Of a stretch of DNA of 64,000 nucleotides, positions 10,111-20,828 are shown piece after piece. This DNA comes from Fragum whitleyi. Lineage: Eukaryota > Mollusca > Bivalvia > Cardiida > Cardiidae. The position numbers and the translations under genes are program-made. The DNA is taken from positions 15,427,526 through 15,491,525 of the forward strand of contig OX411545.1 in NCBI GenBank assembly GCA_948146395.1. Direction: 5' to 3'. Numbering within the stretch: position 1 is the first letter of the stretch; the number at the start of each line of letters is the position of its first letter. The notes under the pieces are model-generated. The model did not search any database. It was not told where the DNA came from and saw nothing but the letters and a program-made list of their open reading frames with translations.

Positions 10111-10522
10111 CAGTTAAGAACATCGTGAAAATTGACAAGATGAATTATTTTGAAGTGAAATTAAATGCGTGTGTAGAGAGAGATTTGAGTAAAATTCAAG
10201 GGAGGAAAACCAAATTCGCTAATTTTGTTCAAGATTAACAAAACTAGCTATATTTATTACATCCCTTTAATAGAATATACGTACGTAATTTTCTGTTTGT
10301 GTGGCTTTAAGGACCAATCAGCCTTGTGAAATCGAACCAGCCAACAAAATTGATCGATTTGAATTAAATATTATCGTCTTAGCCGATTTCGAAATGTTTT
10401 CTAAAGAGTTTTAAGCGTTTTTGGTCGATTTGAGTGTTTGGAATGATTGAATGGAGCGTTGATTGAGCGATTTAGAATGGTTAAGATCGGGATGTATGTC
10501 GATATAATTGTTTATTTAACTG
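10111..10522 (-). mobile_element. Family A element, nearly full length
   Basis: TA (10,109-10,110), then CAGTTAAGAACATCGTGAAA, the eroded central hairpin, 'gagtgtttggaatgattgaa', and a worn distal terminus 'tttatttaactg' followed by TA. Confidence 0.85.
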
Positions 10523-10544
10523 TACGTGTATGGATTTAAGGTCT

Positions 10545-11190
10545 TTTTTTGCTCACCTGAGCACACCGTAATTTGTTAAATGTCCGTCGACAAGAGTGCG
10601 TCTTGCGTCTTGATCTGAGCGTCGTTTGGCGTAAGGAAATCAGTGTTGCCTCTCTATAGGTCCCGATTTTGGCTAAGTCTTCTCAAACTTGGTCAGAAAG
10701 TTTGTCTGTTCATAAGAAAGATCCCTATAAATTTGGTGACATTCGTGCGCTTGGTTTTCATCTTTAAAAAAATGGCTCAGGATTTTTGTCTTTTCACTAT
10801 GAAGATCCCTATTGCTCTTGATGGTATTCCGACATATGTTACTTGAAAAGAAGCTTTAGTTGCATTTTCCCTGTAACCAACATTAAGATCAAATTTTCGA
10901 TCAATCTTTCTTAAATTGCTAACTGTCTGTCTAATCATAAGAATTGTCCTTTTGACTTTGTTGACATTCCGGTCATAAGAAGTATCCTTTTGATTTTGGT
11001 GTCATTCCGGTCATAAAAAGTATCCTGTTGATTTTGGTGCCATTCCGGTGATAAGAAGTATCCTTTTGTTTTTGGTAGCATTCCGGTCATAAGAAGTTTC
11101 CTTTTGATTGTGGTAGCATTCCGGTCATAAGAAGTATCCTTTTGATTTTGGTGCCATTCCGTCGTTTGTCACAGATAAAAAGGAGTCTCC
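10545..11190 (+). mobile_element. Array element with long degenerate units and a 38-bp array
   Basis: It opens 'tttgctcacctgagcaca', like the other array elements, and contains 'caaacttggtcagaaa' and 'catatgttacttg' units of about 110 bp. It then passes into a short exact-period array and ends near 'cgtttgtcacagataaaaag'. No protein is encoded, and small frames in it are shadows. Confidence 0.55.
10965..11165 (+). repeat. Tandem array, exact 38-bp period
   Basis: 'cattccgg' starts at 10,965, 11,003, 11,041, 11,079, 11,117 and 11,155, always 38 bp apart. Units read cattccggtcataagaagta followed by 'tccttttgattttggtgc'. Substitutions occur but no indels between units. Confidence 0.95.
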
Positions 11191-11239
11191 CCATGCTACC
11201 CGCTATGTATGGGTTACACTTTTTTACACTTTACATATA

Positions 11240-11520
11240 TTGAAATTATAAGCGTCTGTTTGGTTCCTGAAGAATAATGAAGCTATTTATAGAGCTTTAA
11301 AGCATTTTTTTATTAAAGGAAGGTAAGCCAATATCATTTATTTTTTTCGGGATAAGGGAGGTAATTTATATTGCTAATTTTGTTAATCTCGAACAAAATT
11401 AGCTATATTAGATTACCTCCATTTAATTTCACTCAAAACCCACTCATCTCACTCATTCAAATTATTCCCAAACCATTCCAAAATTATTCACCTTTTCGAT
11501 TTCACGATGTTGTTAAACTG
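11240..11520 (+). mobile_element. Family A element, left end missing
   Basis: Begins inside the body at 'gaaattataagcgtctg'. It has the hairpin 'ggaggtaatt ... gattacctcc' (about 11,346-11,420), then 'cactcattcaaatt' and the right terminus 'tttcacgatgttgttaaact' followed by gTA. Confidence 0.85.
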
Positions 11521-11639
11521 TAGTTTTAGAAACCTTTTTCAATATAAACATGGCCTGACTGTGACAAACTCGGTAGGGGTCGACACCTGTCGCCTTCAGC
11601 AGATTTTCGCAGCCTGAAATATACATCCTACCTTACTAT

Positions 11640-11750
11640 ATATTACTTTCGAAATTCCATCCCTATCTGACCTCTGCTGTGTCCGTTCCATGTTTTAAAC
11701 TTTTGATTCAAGGGTTTCCAAAATGGCCGCTTTTTGTATGACGGATCACA
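11640..11750 (+). mobile_element. Family E right-half fragment, diverged
   Basis: 'gacctctgctgtgtccg' and 'tccaaaatggccgcttttt' then 'tatgacggatcaca' parallel the right halves of the copies at 40.5 and 48.5 kb. Confidence 0.5.
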
Positions 11751-11756
11751 TACACA

Positions 11757-11983
11757 ATTAGTAAGATAGTGAAATTGACATTCATCTCGATCAATACCAT
11801 CATTCCAAATCACTAGCTCACCGCTCTATCAATTCACACGACCACACAAACTTATTCATAACATTCAAAAACGCTCAGAAATTGTTCAAAACGATTAACA
11901 TTTCTTTGAAATCGATCAAATAATTCCATAAATATATTGGTGTGTGTTGATTTTAAAGCACCTCATTTTTTCCTGAAGATACA
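11757..11983 (+). mobile_element. Family A element, 3'-truncated
   Basis: Left terminus 'tagtaagatagtgaaattga', then 'tcaccgctc' and 'cattcaaaaacgctc'. It stops where the next family A copy begins at a TA. Confidence 0.75.
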
Positions 11984-11985
11984 TA

Positions 11986-12419
11986 CGGTTAACAACATCG
12001 TGAAATTGACATACATCTTGATCAAAACCATTTCAAATAACTCGCTCAGGACCCCATGCATTCATCAAAAACACTTACTCAAACCATTCAAAAACGCTCG
12101 AAACTCACTGAAAAAGATAGAATTAACAACGTCATTCAAAATAAATCAAGCCAGAAAAAAATCGCGATTTCACATAATTGAAATTGTAAGCGTCTGATAT
12201 GTTCTTAAGGAAATAGGAAGCTTTTAATAGAACTAGTATGCATATTCTATTAGCAGGAGGTAATAAATGTCGCTAATTTTGTTCACTCTGAACAAAATTA
12301 GCGACATAGGATTACTTCCCTTTCAATTCAACCAAAACTCGCTCCACACACTCATTCAATTTCACTCTTAATTCATTCTAGAATCATTCAACTCGTCAAT
12401 TTCACGATGTTATTAACTG
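11986..12419 (+). mobile_element. Family A element, full length
   Basis: 434 bp with TA on both sides. The left end is CGGTTAACAACATCGTGAAA. The central hairpin has matching arms ATGTCGC / GCGACAT around a 5-nt loop. The right end is 'tttcacgatgttattaactg'. Confidence 0.93.
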
Positions 12420-12497
12420 TAAACAAGAAAAAATGTGAATTTAAACAAAATTCTGCAGTGTAGTATAAACAAATTACCAATTTAGCTATGATATTTT

Positions 12498-12600
12498 AAC
12501 CCTCCCTTACTTTTTCACTTAATTTCACCCCGAACTTAATTTTCCTTTCGAAAATCATTCCAAATCCATCCACCTTGTCAATTTCACGATGCGGTTAAAT
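12498..12600 (+). mobile_element. Family A right-end fragment, first of a direct pair
   Basis: 'cactt aatttcac', 'aatcattccaaatccat' and 'tttcacgatgcggttaaatg'. The same fragment plus following sequence ('ccagcatctgtta') recurs at 12,974-13,091, on the other side of the next element. Confidence 0.75.
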
Positions 12601-12622
12601 GTATTTGCCAGCATCTGTTATA

Positions 12623-12971
12623 CAGTTAACAACATTGTGAAATTGACGAGGTGAATGATTTTGGAATGATTTAGAAGTGAAATTGAATGAGTGTGTGGGG
12701 CGAATTCTGAGTGAATTTAAAGGGATGTAATCTAATGTCGCTAATTTTGTTCAGGGTGAACAAAATTAGCGACATTTATTACCTCCCTTTAATAAAATGT
12801 GCCTTGAAGTTCTATAAAATAACTTCCCATTCTCAAAGACTCCAAGGTAGTTCATTCTATGTTTTTCACTGAGTTTGGAGCGTTGGTGAATGGTTTGAGT
12901 GGGTGTTTGGAATGAATAAATTGGAATTGTTTTGGTCGAGATGAATGTCAGTTTCACGATGTTGTTAACTG
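12623..12971 (-). mobile_element. Family A element, internally deleted
   Basis: 349 bp, TA-flanked. The hairpin is perfect: AATGTCGCTAAT faces ATTAGCGACATT. The region between hairpin and distal block is shortened, but both termini are intact. Confidence 0.9.
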
Positions 12972-12973
12972 TA

Positions 12974-13091
12974 CTTTTTCACTTAATTTCACACTTAACT
13001 TAATTTTCCATTCAACATTCATTCCAAATTCATTTACTTTGTCAATTTTACGATGAGGTTAACTGTATTTTCCAGCATCTGTTATAGCATG
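12974..13091 (+). repeat. Family A right-end fragment, second of a direct pair
   Basis: Repeats 12,498-12,622 ('ctttttcacttaatttcac' to 'ccagcatctgttata'), with the internally deleted family A copy lying between the two. Confidence 0.8.
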
Positions 13092-13278
13092 CTGTTTGTT
13101 TTATTGGCAGGTAGAATGAATTAGAGGCTAGAATAACAATTGTAGAAAATCTGATCTCCAGATAACATCTACATGTCTAAAAGCACCGTGTTTACCTTCC
13201 AGGTTTCAGTTTAATGGACGTAGTATCGAATTTATCTGGCGGGGATCGTATGTTGAAGCAACAGAGTTTTACTGTTTA

Positions 13279-13780
13279 CAGTTAGAAACATCGCGAAACG
13301 ACAATTAGAATCTTTTTGGGATGATATTGATGATATTGGAGTAAGTTATGAACGAAATTGAAGGGACAAAATACAATATCGCTAATTTCATCCTCTTTGG
13401 AAGGAACTATACTCGTATATATTTTATAACCTCTCTTTTATAATCAACGTTATGTATCGTTAAAGGCTCTGTGTGTCTTCGAGAACGCGTCCAAATGAAT
13501 CAACACAAGCAATTTCGAATGATTTTTTTTCTGTTATTATATACATTATATTATTGTTTTGTTGAGTGAATGAGTGAATGAATGAATAACGAACGAATGA
13601 ACGAATGAATGAATGAATGAATGAACCAATTAATTGATTGAATGAATGAATGAATGAATGAATGAATGAATGAATGAATGAATGAATGAATGAATGAATG
13701 AATGAATGAATCAACGAGTGAACGATTTAGAACATGTATTTAGTATGGGATGAGTGTCAATTCCATGATGTTACCTTCTG
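13279..13780 (-). mobile_element. Family A element, expanded by a microsatellite
   Basis: The left end 'cagttagaaacatcgcgaaa' follows TA, and the distal end 'tgtcaattccatgatgttac' is worn but followed by TA. The usual distal block with two or three GAAT units is replaced by about 150 bp of GAAT repeats. 'gaacgatttagaac' follows, matching the family's 'gagcgatttagaat'. Confidence 0.85.
13562..13710 (+). repeat. (GAAT)n microsatellite inside a family A element
   Basis: About 36 tetranucleotide units, imperfect at the 5' side (gagtgaat, aacgaacg) and pure from about 13,637. An open frame rich in His-Ser-Phe-Ile on the minus strand is only the translated repeat. Confidence 0.95.
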
Positions 13781-13952
13781 TATTTTTATTTCACCAGACT
13801 GTCTCGTCTTAACCGAAGTAAATGTTTAATAATCTAACTTATTTAATATTTTGGCAAGCACCATTTTGATTTATTGAAGAAAACATGGCATGACATCGTC
13901 AGTAAGTGTCTGAACTATTATCTATGTTGTTTTCTTTTTGTGTACTTATGTA

Positions 13953-14363
13953 TAGTTAAACACATCGCGAAATTGACAGTATGAATTATTTTAGAATGAT
14001 ACGGGAATAAAATTGGGTGATAACGGGTTTTGAGTGAATTTACAGGAAGGTAATTCAATATCGTTTGTTTTGTTCAGAATGAATAAAATTAGTTATTCAT
14101 TATTTCCCTTAAATAAAATTTATAAATAGCTTCATATTTCTTCGAAAACCAATCAGACGCTCATGATTAAAATATTTCAGTTAAATCCACATGGCTCTTT
14201 TAATATAAGTTTTGAATGTAGCTGAAGATCTTACCCTTTGAGTGATTTTGGAGCATTTTTGAATGGTTTGAGTGAGTGTTTGGAATGAATAAATGAAGCG
14301 CTGAGTGAGCGATTTACAAGGTTTTGATTGAGACGAGTGTCAATTTCACGATGTTGTAACATG
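13953..14363 (-). mobile_element. Family A element, nearly full length
   Basis: Left end 'tagttaaacacatcgcgaaa' after TA. The hairpin is decayed. Distal block 'gagtgagtgtttggaatgaa' and 'gaagcgctgagtgagcg', then 'tttcacgatgttgtaacatg' and TA. Confidence 0.88.
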
Positions 14364-15039
14364 TACAAATCTATTCTCCAAGATAATTATTGATAATGTG
14401 AAATTTGTTTTTCTATACGTGGTTTTAAAATAAATATTATAGCCATTACACTATCTAAAAGACAGAAATTGTCCAAAGGTCTTATAATTTTTGACCCTTC
14501 ACAACAAGATGGATATTCATCAAACCCTGTTAAGGGAACACGGCACCATTAGGCACTATTTTTACATGTAAGCTTTATCAAAAATATATTTCGTAGCGTG
14601 TTACATAGTGATAGTGATTTTTTTACCAAAAGCGAAGCATAGCTTTCCATTCAAATTTCGGAGCAAATGTTGATCGTTGAAAATCCCATTTTTTCTTGAA
14701 AAAGAAAAATGCAAAGAAAAGCACAATAAGAAGCTGGATTGTGACCTTCAGTGTTACTGAGTTGGTATATAGGTAGATTTTGAGCGGTGAGCCGCGGAAT
14801 CTACTTTTAACGGTTAAATTTGCATGCTATTCTTTCAAAATAGATAAAACAGACATAACAAGGATACAAATTACCTTTCAAATGAAACTTAGTGCTTGTC
14901 TTAGATCTTCAGGTTTACTCATGGACCTATGGTAATGGATTTAACGCCTAGGTCAGAGCTCAGTTTTTAAAATACACCTATACATGATTGATTGAATACA
15001 AGGAATTGTAAAATAGTTGATAAGTATCATTTTCAAGAA
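14364..15039. other. No recognisable gene
   Basis: AT-rich sequence with many short open frames and no homology I recognise. It may be the distal part of the repeat that follows. Confidence 0.4.
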
Positions 15040-15614
15040 GAAAATGCACGTAAAAAAGTTCACGAAAAACCAGCCTCTTTTTCATCGAAATCTTACTTAA
15101 AACTTTATATCCTTAAAAGTGATACACTCACATTACATAAAGTTGAAAGAATATGAGAGAAAATTATTTTTACATTATAAGAATCAGAAAAGGTAAATTG
15201 GAGTAGGTCTATTCGAGCATTTTTGGCCACTGTGCTTTTCATGAAACCACCAACCCTCCAAATTTCGGCTTTCGCCTATATTCGTATTCTGGAGATAACT
15301 TTTCCTAATAAAAGAGTTCGTTAATATCTACTGTTATTCAATACACGAACCTCATTGATAATTTTGTAACTGCCGATTCAAATTCAATTACCGATAATCC
15401 AGGGGATAGTGCCAGTATACATGGCGAAAATACTGCTGAGATCCACCATGGTTCTTAAACGTGCAGTGTGTAAAGCAACGTCTCACGGGACCTCAGTTTA
15501 ACGTCTCATCCGAAAGACAATAAGTTTGTTAGCTTGCCAGCCCTGGAATCAAACCAACGCGATCGAACTTCAATGGTTATGAAGTCCGGTACCCTGCCGA
15601 CTGAGCTAATGGGA
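15040..15614 (-). mobile_element. tRNA-related SINE-like element type III
   Basis: On the minus strand a tRNA-like head (ATTAGCTCAGTCGGCAGGG as A box, GTTTGATTCC as B box; plus-strand 15,547-15,614) leads into 'gtctttcggatgagacgtt' and 'aactgaggtcccgtgagac'. The long body runs down to about 15,040. The body recurs at 19,150-19,625. It is longer than a classical SINE, so the head may have joined another repeat. The predicted tRNA would not fold, so it is not a functional tRNA gene. Confidence 0.6.
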
Positions 15615-15779
15615 CTGACGATAATCCCCTTTCGTCTGGTGGGTCACATCTAAAGGCATTCGGAATATCGCTCGGACGCAAGTGTAGTAATTTTGGGTCA
15701 TTTTTTAGGTAACTCGGTTTTTGATGGTACTTCGGTTATTTAATACGCGTGAAGAAAATCAAAATAAGTTAATTCTTTC

Positions 15780-15985
15780 CGATCATCTGTCCAAAAATTT
15801 CGGGCATATTATAATTTGATGACAAAACGCAGTAACATTCTGCGTTTTGTTATTAAATTATAATATGGGCACTTTTAGTCTTTCCTTGATTTCGCTTTAT
15901 GCATCGTCATCCTTAGAAGGACCGTTGATGTTTTTATGACGTCATATAAACCTACGTGCGAAATGCTGCGCTTATATGGCAGCGC
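15780..15985. repeat. Palindrome plus CRE-type module
   Basis: Arms 'catattataatttgatgaca' (from 15,805) and their complement (to about 15,868) enclose a short loop. Downstream are TGACGTCA (15,937) and 'acgtgcgaaatgctgcgct', the same combination found in family B and in the 54.6-56.2 kb element. Probably another TIR element; its boundaries are unclear. Confidence 0.55.
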
Positions 15986-16446
15986 CCGTATTATTCCCGA
16001 GGCCCATTCCATGGAATCTAAAAATTGATCTAAAGGAAAGGTCCAAAATTCGGTTGTCTTGTAGAACGCGGTACCGTGTTCGAAATTACAAGCTGTTACA
16101 CGCCATTAATCAAATGTCTCAGCTTATAATGTCCCTGTCCATGAACTATTTCATCTGCAGCCATTAGCGTCAATATCTACATTAACTGACCCATATCTCT
16201 ACGTAATGGTTTTGACATATATTTGTTAAGCTATTTCGGTTAATGATTAATCCCCTATTTCCTCGGTGAAGAGTCTAATACCGTCTAATATCTAGTTTGT
16301 GGATTATAAATTACGCATTTGAATTGTCTACAGCATTGGAATCAATCATTTTCAGACCAAAAATCCCTCTTAAGGGATTTCCTTCACTAAAGCGATCGCC
16401 AAGGAGAATTCAAGAACAATTTTCGAAATAATGTTAAATAATGTAT

Positions 16447-16684
16447 GAGCCTGTGTATGACATTTCCAACAATTTGAAATGTTCGTGAGAGGTAAACATT
16501 GCGCAGGCTAGACAGCCCTGCACTGAAAATATAGAGTTACCTGATGGTCTAAAGATACTGTGAGACCTTATCTGTTTACTAAGCTCACATTGAAGACTCT
16601 GGTCAGGCTGCGCGAATGCGAAGGCTGGTCAGATTCTTTGCTTTGCACATATTTGAAATTGTTGGAAATCTCGAGCACATGCTC
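16447..16684. mobile_element. Family F non-autonomous TIR element
   Basis: Left end GAGCCTGTGTATGACATTTC followed by 'caacaatttgaaat'; right end 'atttgaaattgttggaaatc' then 'tcgagcacatgctc'. A second copy lies at 36,074-36,311. About 238 bp with no coding. Confidence 0.75.
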
Positions 16685-16693
16685 ATATATTTA

Positions 16694-16987
16694 TCTCGCT
16701 CACTGCTCAATTCATTCGTTCCATAAACTCACTAAAACCATTTATAAACGCCCCCGATATTTCGAAATCATTCAAAACGATCAATATTTCATTCAAATTT
16801 ATCAAATATTACACAATCGCGTATTACTTATTAAATGGAGGTAAAAAAATATCAAAAATTTTCGCCAATTATTTTGTCTAATTTGGATGAGAGTATCGAT
16901 ATTGTATCACCTTCCTTGAATTTCACTCAAAACTATCCCATTGCACTCATTCAATTTCATTTTAACACCATTCCAAAATCATTCGAA
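16694..16987 (+). mobile_element. Family A element, both termini lost
   Basis: Body blocks remain in order: 'cactgctcaattcattcg', 'aatggaggtaaaaaaatatc', 'tcaccttccttgaatttcac', 'cactcattcaatttcatttt'. The end abuts a LINE fragment. Confidence 0.75.
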
Positions 16988-16989
16988 CT

Positions 16990-17425
16990 AGAAGCTTTGT
17001 GGAGTGTACTTTTACTACCAAATTCCAAACCTTTATTATTGTCAGTAATTTCAAGACCAACAAAACAAACAAACTTTTGTGATATTTCAGAATCTCTTTG
17101 TTTAACTACATCACATTTTAGTTCATATAAAACTTATATTTTAGGAGGCTTTAACACAGATTATTCTTCACCATGCAAATGTAAACTAGACCAATATTTA
17201 AAAAGCATTATAGAATTATTTAATCTTGAACAACTTCTATGTGATTTTACTAGTCATCTACTTTCTACACTTGATATTATTTTGGTTTCAGATCCGAATA
17301 AAGTTCTACAATCAGGAGTCGTAACTACATGTTTAAGGGACATTTCTTAGTATTGTGTACTAGAAAAGTATGTAAACTGTTTAATGGTAAAAATAAAACA
17401 ATTACTATAAGATCCTGTAACTAGA
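16990..17425 (+). pseudogene. LINE endonuclease-domain fragment (CR1/L2/jockey-like)
   Basis: The frame after the family A remnant reads as part of an APE-type endonuclease of a non-LTR retrotransposon. It has the order W-S-V-L-L-P-N-S-K-P, then I-L-G-G-F-N-T-D (family GDFNTD, with one Asp replaced by Gly), T-L-D-I-I-L-V-S-D-P (family TLDLIL) and G-V-V-T-T-C-L-R-D near the SDH position. The expected His is gone, and a frameshift or stop lies around 17,347. Sequence like V-L-C-T-R-K continues in another frame to about 17,425. Start, catalytic N-terminus and reverse transcriptase are absent, so it is a dead fragment. Unlike the LINE at 30 kb, the motifs point to a different clade. Confidence 0.7.
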
Positions 17426-18242
17426 AAGCCATGAATGGCTTGAGTCGCTCAACGGCCTTGAAATTCTTGTAATAGTAAACCAAAGTTTTGAATATATTTT
17501 TAGATATTTTGGGTTCTACTGATGTTTAAAATGATTTTCAAAGTTTCCAGTATATAACATGTAGAGAAACGACCTCCGCCCATATAATACATATCTCTCA
17601 TCCGATCACAATATTTTTTGAAAGACAGATTAAATGTCATTCAAGGATCATTCCAGTGAAATTTGGTTGATATCCACCTGTTTTATTCTTAGAAAATTAT
17701 CTTTAAAGTTTCCACTTTATAACATATAGAGAAATGACCTCGCCAAAAAATACATATTTTTCATCAGATAACAAAAATTTTGGTAGACAGATAGAGGGTC
17801 ACTCAAATATCATTCCAGTGAAATTCGGTTGATACCCATCAGTTACATTCTGAGAAAATGATTTTAAAGGTTTCCACTATATAACATATAGATAAATGAC
17901 CTCCGCCCATGAAAAAATATTTTTCATCAGATAACAATATTTTTTTTGTAGACTGATAAAAGGTCACCTAAGGATCATTCATGTAAAATTTGATTGGTGT
18001 CCATCAATTACAATCTGAGAAAACTCACTTTTTACCATATTTGGAAATTATCAACGCCTATTTAATTCATGTTTTCATTGGATCAAAATTTCTTGAACGA
18101 CTTTGAAAGTGGGTCACCCAAGGATCATTCATGTGAAGTTTGGTTGAAATTCATTCAGCTGTTTCTGAGGAGAAGGACGGACGCACGACGGACACAACGT
18201 CATGGCAATAGCCCAAGTGGCCTTCGGCCGGCGGAGCTAAAA
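17420..18242 (+). mobile_element. Array element with about 160-bp units
   Basis: Starts 'ctagaaagccatgaatggct' and ends 'gtggccttcggccggcggag'. Units repeat 'tataacatatagagaaatga', 'cctc(c)gcccat', 'tttttcatcagataaca' and 'ggatcattc(c)a'. A 'gacggacgcacgacggac' stretch precedes the end, as in the other array elements. Non-coding. Confidence 0.7.
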
Positions 18243-18851
18243 GTACTCAAAAAATCGTTTCAATTGTTATTCTTGTCTGCTGACTGGTGCCGTCATGTTC
18301 TGTGATATTTTTATTTTTACGTAACGCTCAGTTTATTTGTGAAAATTTAATCATATTCAGCATTATGCCTCTCTGTGCCAGTTTCGTCCAAGAAGATGTC
18401 CGCAATGGAAATAAGAGATAAAATTCTCTATTTTTGCGTCAACCCAGGTTTATGGTGACAGACATGATTTATGTAATATACTGTGATATATATCTTTATT
18501 GAATGTACTTTTACATTTCATCATGTATTGTCAACATCTTTTAATGAATAAAATCTATCTATTCAACCTGTCCATTTCACAATGTTCTTATTTGTAACAG
18601 ATAGACCGATTTTTAAAGTACATCGACACTTTCAGTTACTGTAATTATCCTGGTAAGGTTTCTTATAGAACATTTTAATCAATCACTACAAAGAATAAAA
18701 ACCCTTTTCTGCTGTATATGTTAGTAGATACATGTAAGCCTTTTATGTATTACTGAGGGTTTTTTCAAGATAAATATATCTATCATAATTCAATCTCAGT
18801 TGTATGTACTTAATTTGTTTGATTACGTTTCTCTATTAAGGAAGTAACGAC
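18243..18851. other. Mostly unrecognised; one family A end fragment
   Basis: 'cctgtccatttcacaatgtt' then 'cttatttgtaac' at about 18,567-18,597 is a decayed family A right terminus. The rest is AT-rich with no gene. Confidence 0.45.
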
Positions 18852-19116
18852 CCGACCGCTGCAAAAGCGCATTTGGTAACGCATCGGACTGCCACGTTCG
18901 ATCCCCGACGGATGCACTCATCCTTTCCGACTATTTCTCTTCAACCAATGGGTGAATAATGGTAGATCAATTTGCGATTGCAACTTGAGGCTAGGAAAAG
19001 ATGTAATGGTGGAAATGTTGTGAGAAATACCAGGAATCCATTGTTAGGTCCTCTAGCCTCCGCAATGTAACTGAAATTTGTTGAAAGCGGCATAAAACCC
19101 CATTCAAACAAACAGG
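18852..19116 (+). mobile_element. RUDI-like V-SINE
   Basis: Head with 'agcgcatttggtaacgc' (A-box region, with a small insertion) and B box GTTCGATCCCC. The 3' domain has 'ccattgttaggtcctc', 'aatgtaactgaaatttg' and 'gaaagcggcataaaac', with a CAAACAAACA tail. It is more diverged than the copy at 3.3 kb. Confidence 0.78.
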
Positions 19117-19149
19117 GAAAAACATAATGCGGGCAAAACGTTCTAAGAA

Positions 19150-19625
19150 AAAAAAGACTCTTATTCATCGAAATCTAATTTTTAATTTTACGTCATAAAA
19201 AGTGATACACTCACATTAAATTAAATTGAAAAGAATATGAGAGAAAATTATTTTAACAGTAGAAGAATCAGAAAAGATAAAATGAAGTAGGTGTATCCAG
19301 GCATTTTTGGCCACTGTGCTTTTCATGAGACCACCGACCCTCCAAATTTCGGCTTTCGCCTATTTTCGCATTCTGGAAATAAATTTTCCTAAGAAAAGAT
19401 TTTGATAATATTTGCTGTTATTCAATACAGGAACCTCAATGATATTTATGTAACTGCCAATTCAAATTCAATTACTGATAATTCAGGGGATAGTGGCAGG
19501 ATACATGACGAAAATACTGCTGAGATCTACCATGGTTCTTAAACGTGCAGTGTGTAAAGCAACGTCTCACGGGACCTCGGTTTAACGTCTCATCCGAAAG
19601 ACAATTAGTTTGTTAACTTACCAGC
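19150..19625 (-). mobile_element. SINE-like type III, head missing
   Basis: Matches 15,055-15,540 closely, including 'gtgatacactcacatta', 'tttttggccactgtgctttt', 'aatttcggctttcgcctatt' and 'aacgtctcatccgaaagaca'. It stops before the tRNA-like head. Confidence 0.75.
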
Positions 19626-19669
19626 CGGAAAAGGTGTGCCGGATACATCTTTATACTTCCATTTTGATA

Positions 19670-20570
19670 GATAAGGGGCATGTTGTTTTTTTCTGTATGT
19701 GTGTTTGTTTGTTTGTTTATCTGTCTGTTTATCTGTCTATCTTTTACTTCTTTGTCTGAAGAAAACCATGGATGTTGGCCATAACTTTTGAAAAGTAGTG
19801 ATGAGCCTTCATATTTCACATGATGATTGCTAGCCTGGCTTCCAGGCTGTCAGTTAGTGTTAAATAAGGTAAACCACTAAAGTTTTACTATTTAAAATTA
19901 CCTCCAATATTCTCAAAACTGATCGGCCAGTCAGAGAAATATAAGCCGAAAATATATTATTATTTCTCTTGTTGAATTGCTCATTTCTTAATACTTTAGA
20001 TCAGTGGGACGGAAAACAGTCTAAATGATTGCTGAGAAAAGGACATTTCTGTTGATCCCATAATGTCATATGGTAGTGTCAAAGTCATTTTTCAAGATCA
20101 AATTTCTGAAACATCATACTTTTACAATGGCCATTACTTTGAATTGGTAAGTGTTATAGCCTGATACATCACATGTGCATTGAGAAAAGATCTGTCTGTG
20201 AATACATAAGTTAAGATCATCTGTCAAGGTAAAGATCATTTGTTCAAGGTCGCTTTTTTGCAACATAAAACCTTTAACGTTGGCAATAACTTTTGATTGG
20301 TAAGTGATAGAGCCTTTATATTTCATATGATGATTGCTCGGGACGTGACCTTTCGAAAGGTAACATCTGCAAGGTCATATGCTCAGTTCAAGATCATTTT
20401 TTAAGGTCTAATTTTGTAAATTTTTTAACTTTAACATTACTTTGAATTCGTAAAAAAGTCATAAAGCGATGATATTTCACACGTGCATTGCTCATGACTA
20501 GACCTGTACATGCATAACAAAGTCAAGGTCATTGATCAAGGTCAAGGTCTTTTAGTGAAGGGAACTCATC
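19670..20570 (+). repeat. Degenerate tandem array, about 165-170 bp units
   Basis: Recurring phrases: 'ggccataacttttga', 'gagccttcatatttcacatg' and 'atgattgct', then 'ggtcaaggtc' variants, near 19,780, 20,130, 20,285 and 20,425. A Gtttgtttatctgtctg microsatellite lies at 19,700-19,742. No coding. Confidence 0.6.
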
Positions 20571-20828
20571 GATGACATAAAAAATTTAACAGTGGAAAGT
20601 AAGACTCTAACTGTTGAGAATTGGTTTGGAGCAGCATTTTTAGACAACCAAACGACTTACATTTAGGATTTCCATAGTAGAAAACCACTTTACCGGAAAA
20701 TTACAGTTGCAGTGGCACTGATGTTCAATAAACATTTCTTGTTTTTCTTAAAGTGATAGTTTCGCCTCTTAGATAGGTTAAGCGAGTCACTTAAACTCAT
20801 ACAGATTTATAATAATAATATATATGTA

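Noticed and set aside
10965..11165. CRISPR-like regular array
   Set aside because: Whole 38-bp units repeat, with no spacer/repeat alternation.
13460..13714. Open frame rich in Ile-His-Ser-Phe on the minus strand
   Set aside because: It is the translation of the GAAT microsatellite inside a family A element.
15547..15614. tRNA gene on the minus strand
   Set aside because: A and B boxes are present, but the spacing and stems do not allow a cloverleaf. It is the head of a SINE-like element.
16835..16987. N-terminal part of the 171-codon frame as a gene start
   Set aside because: The first 50 codons are family A sequence. Only the later part resembles a LINE endonuclease.
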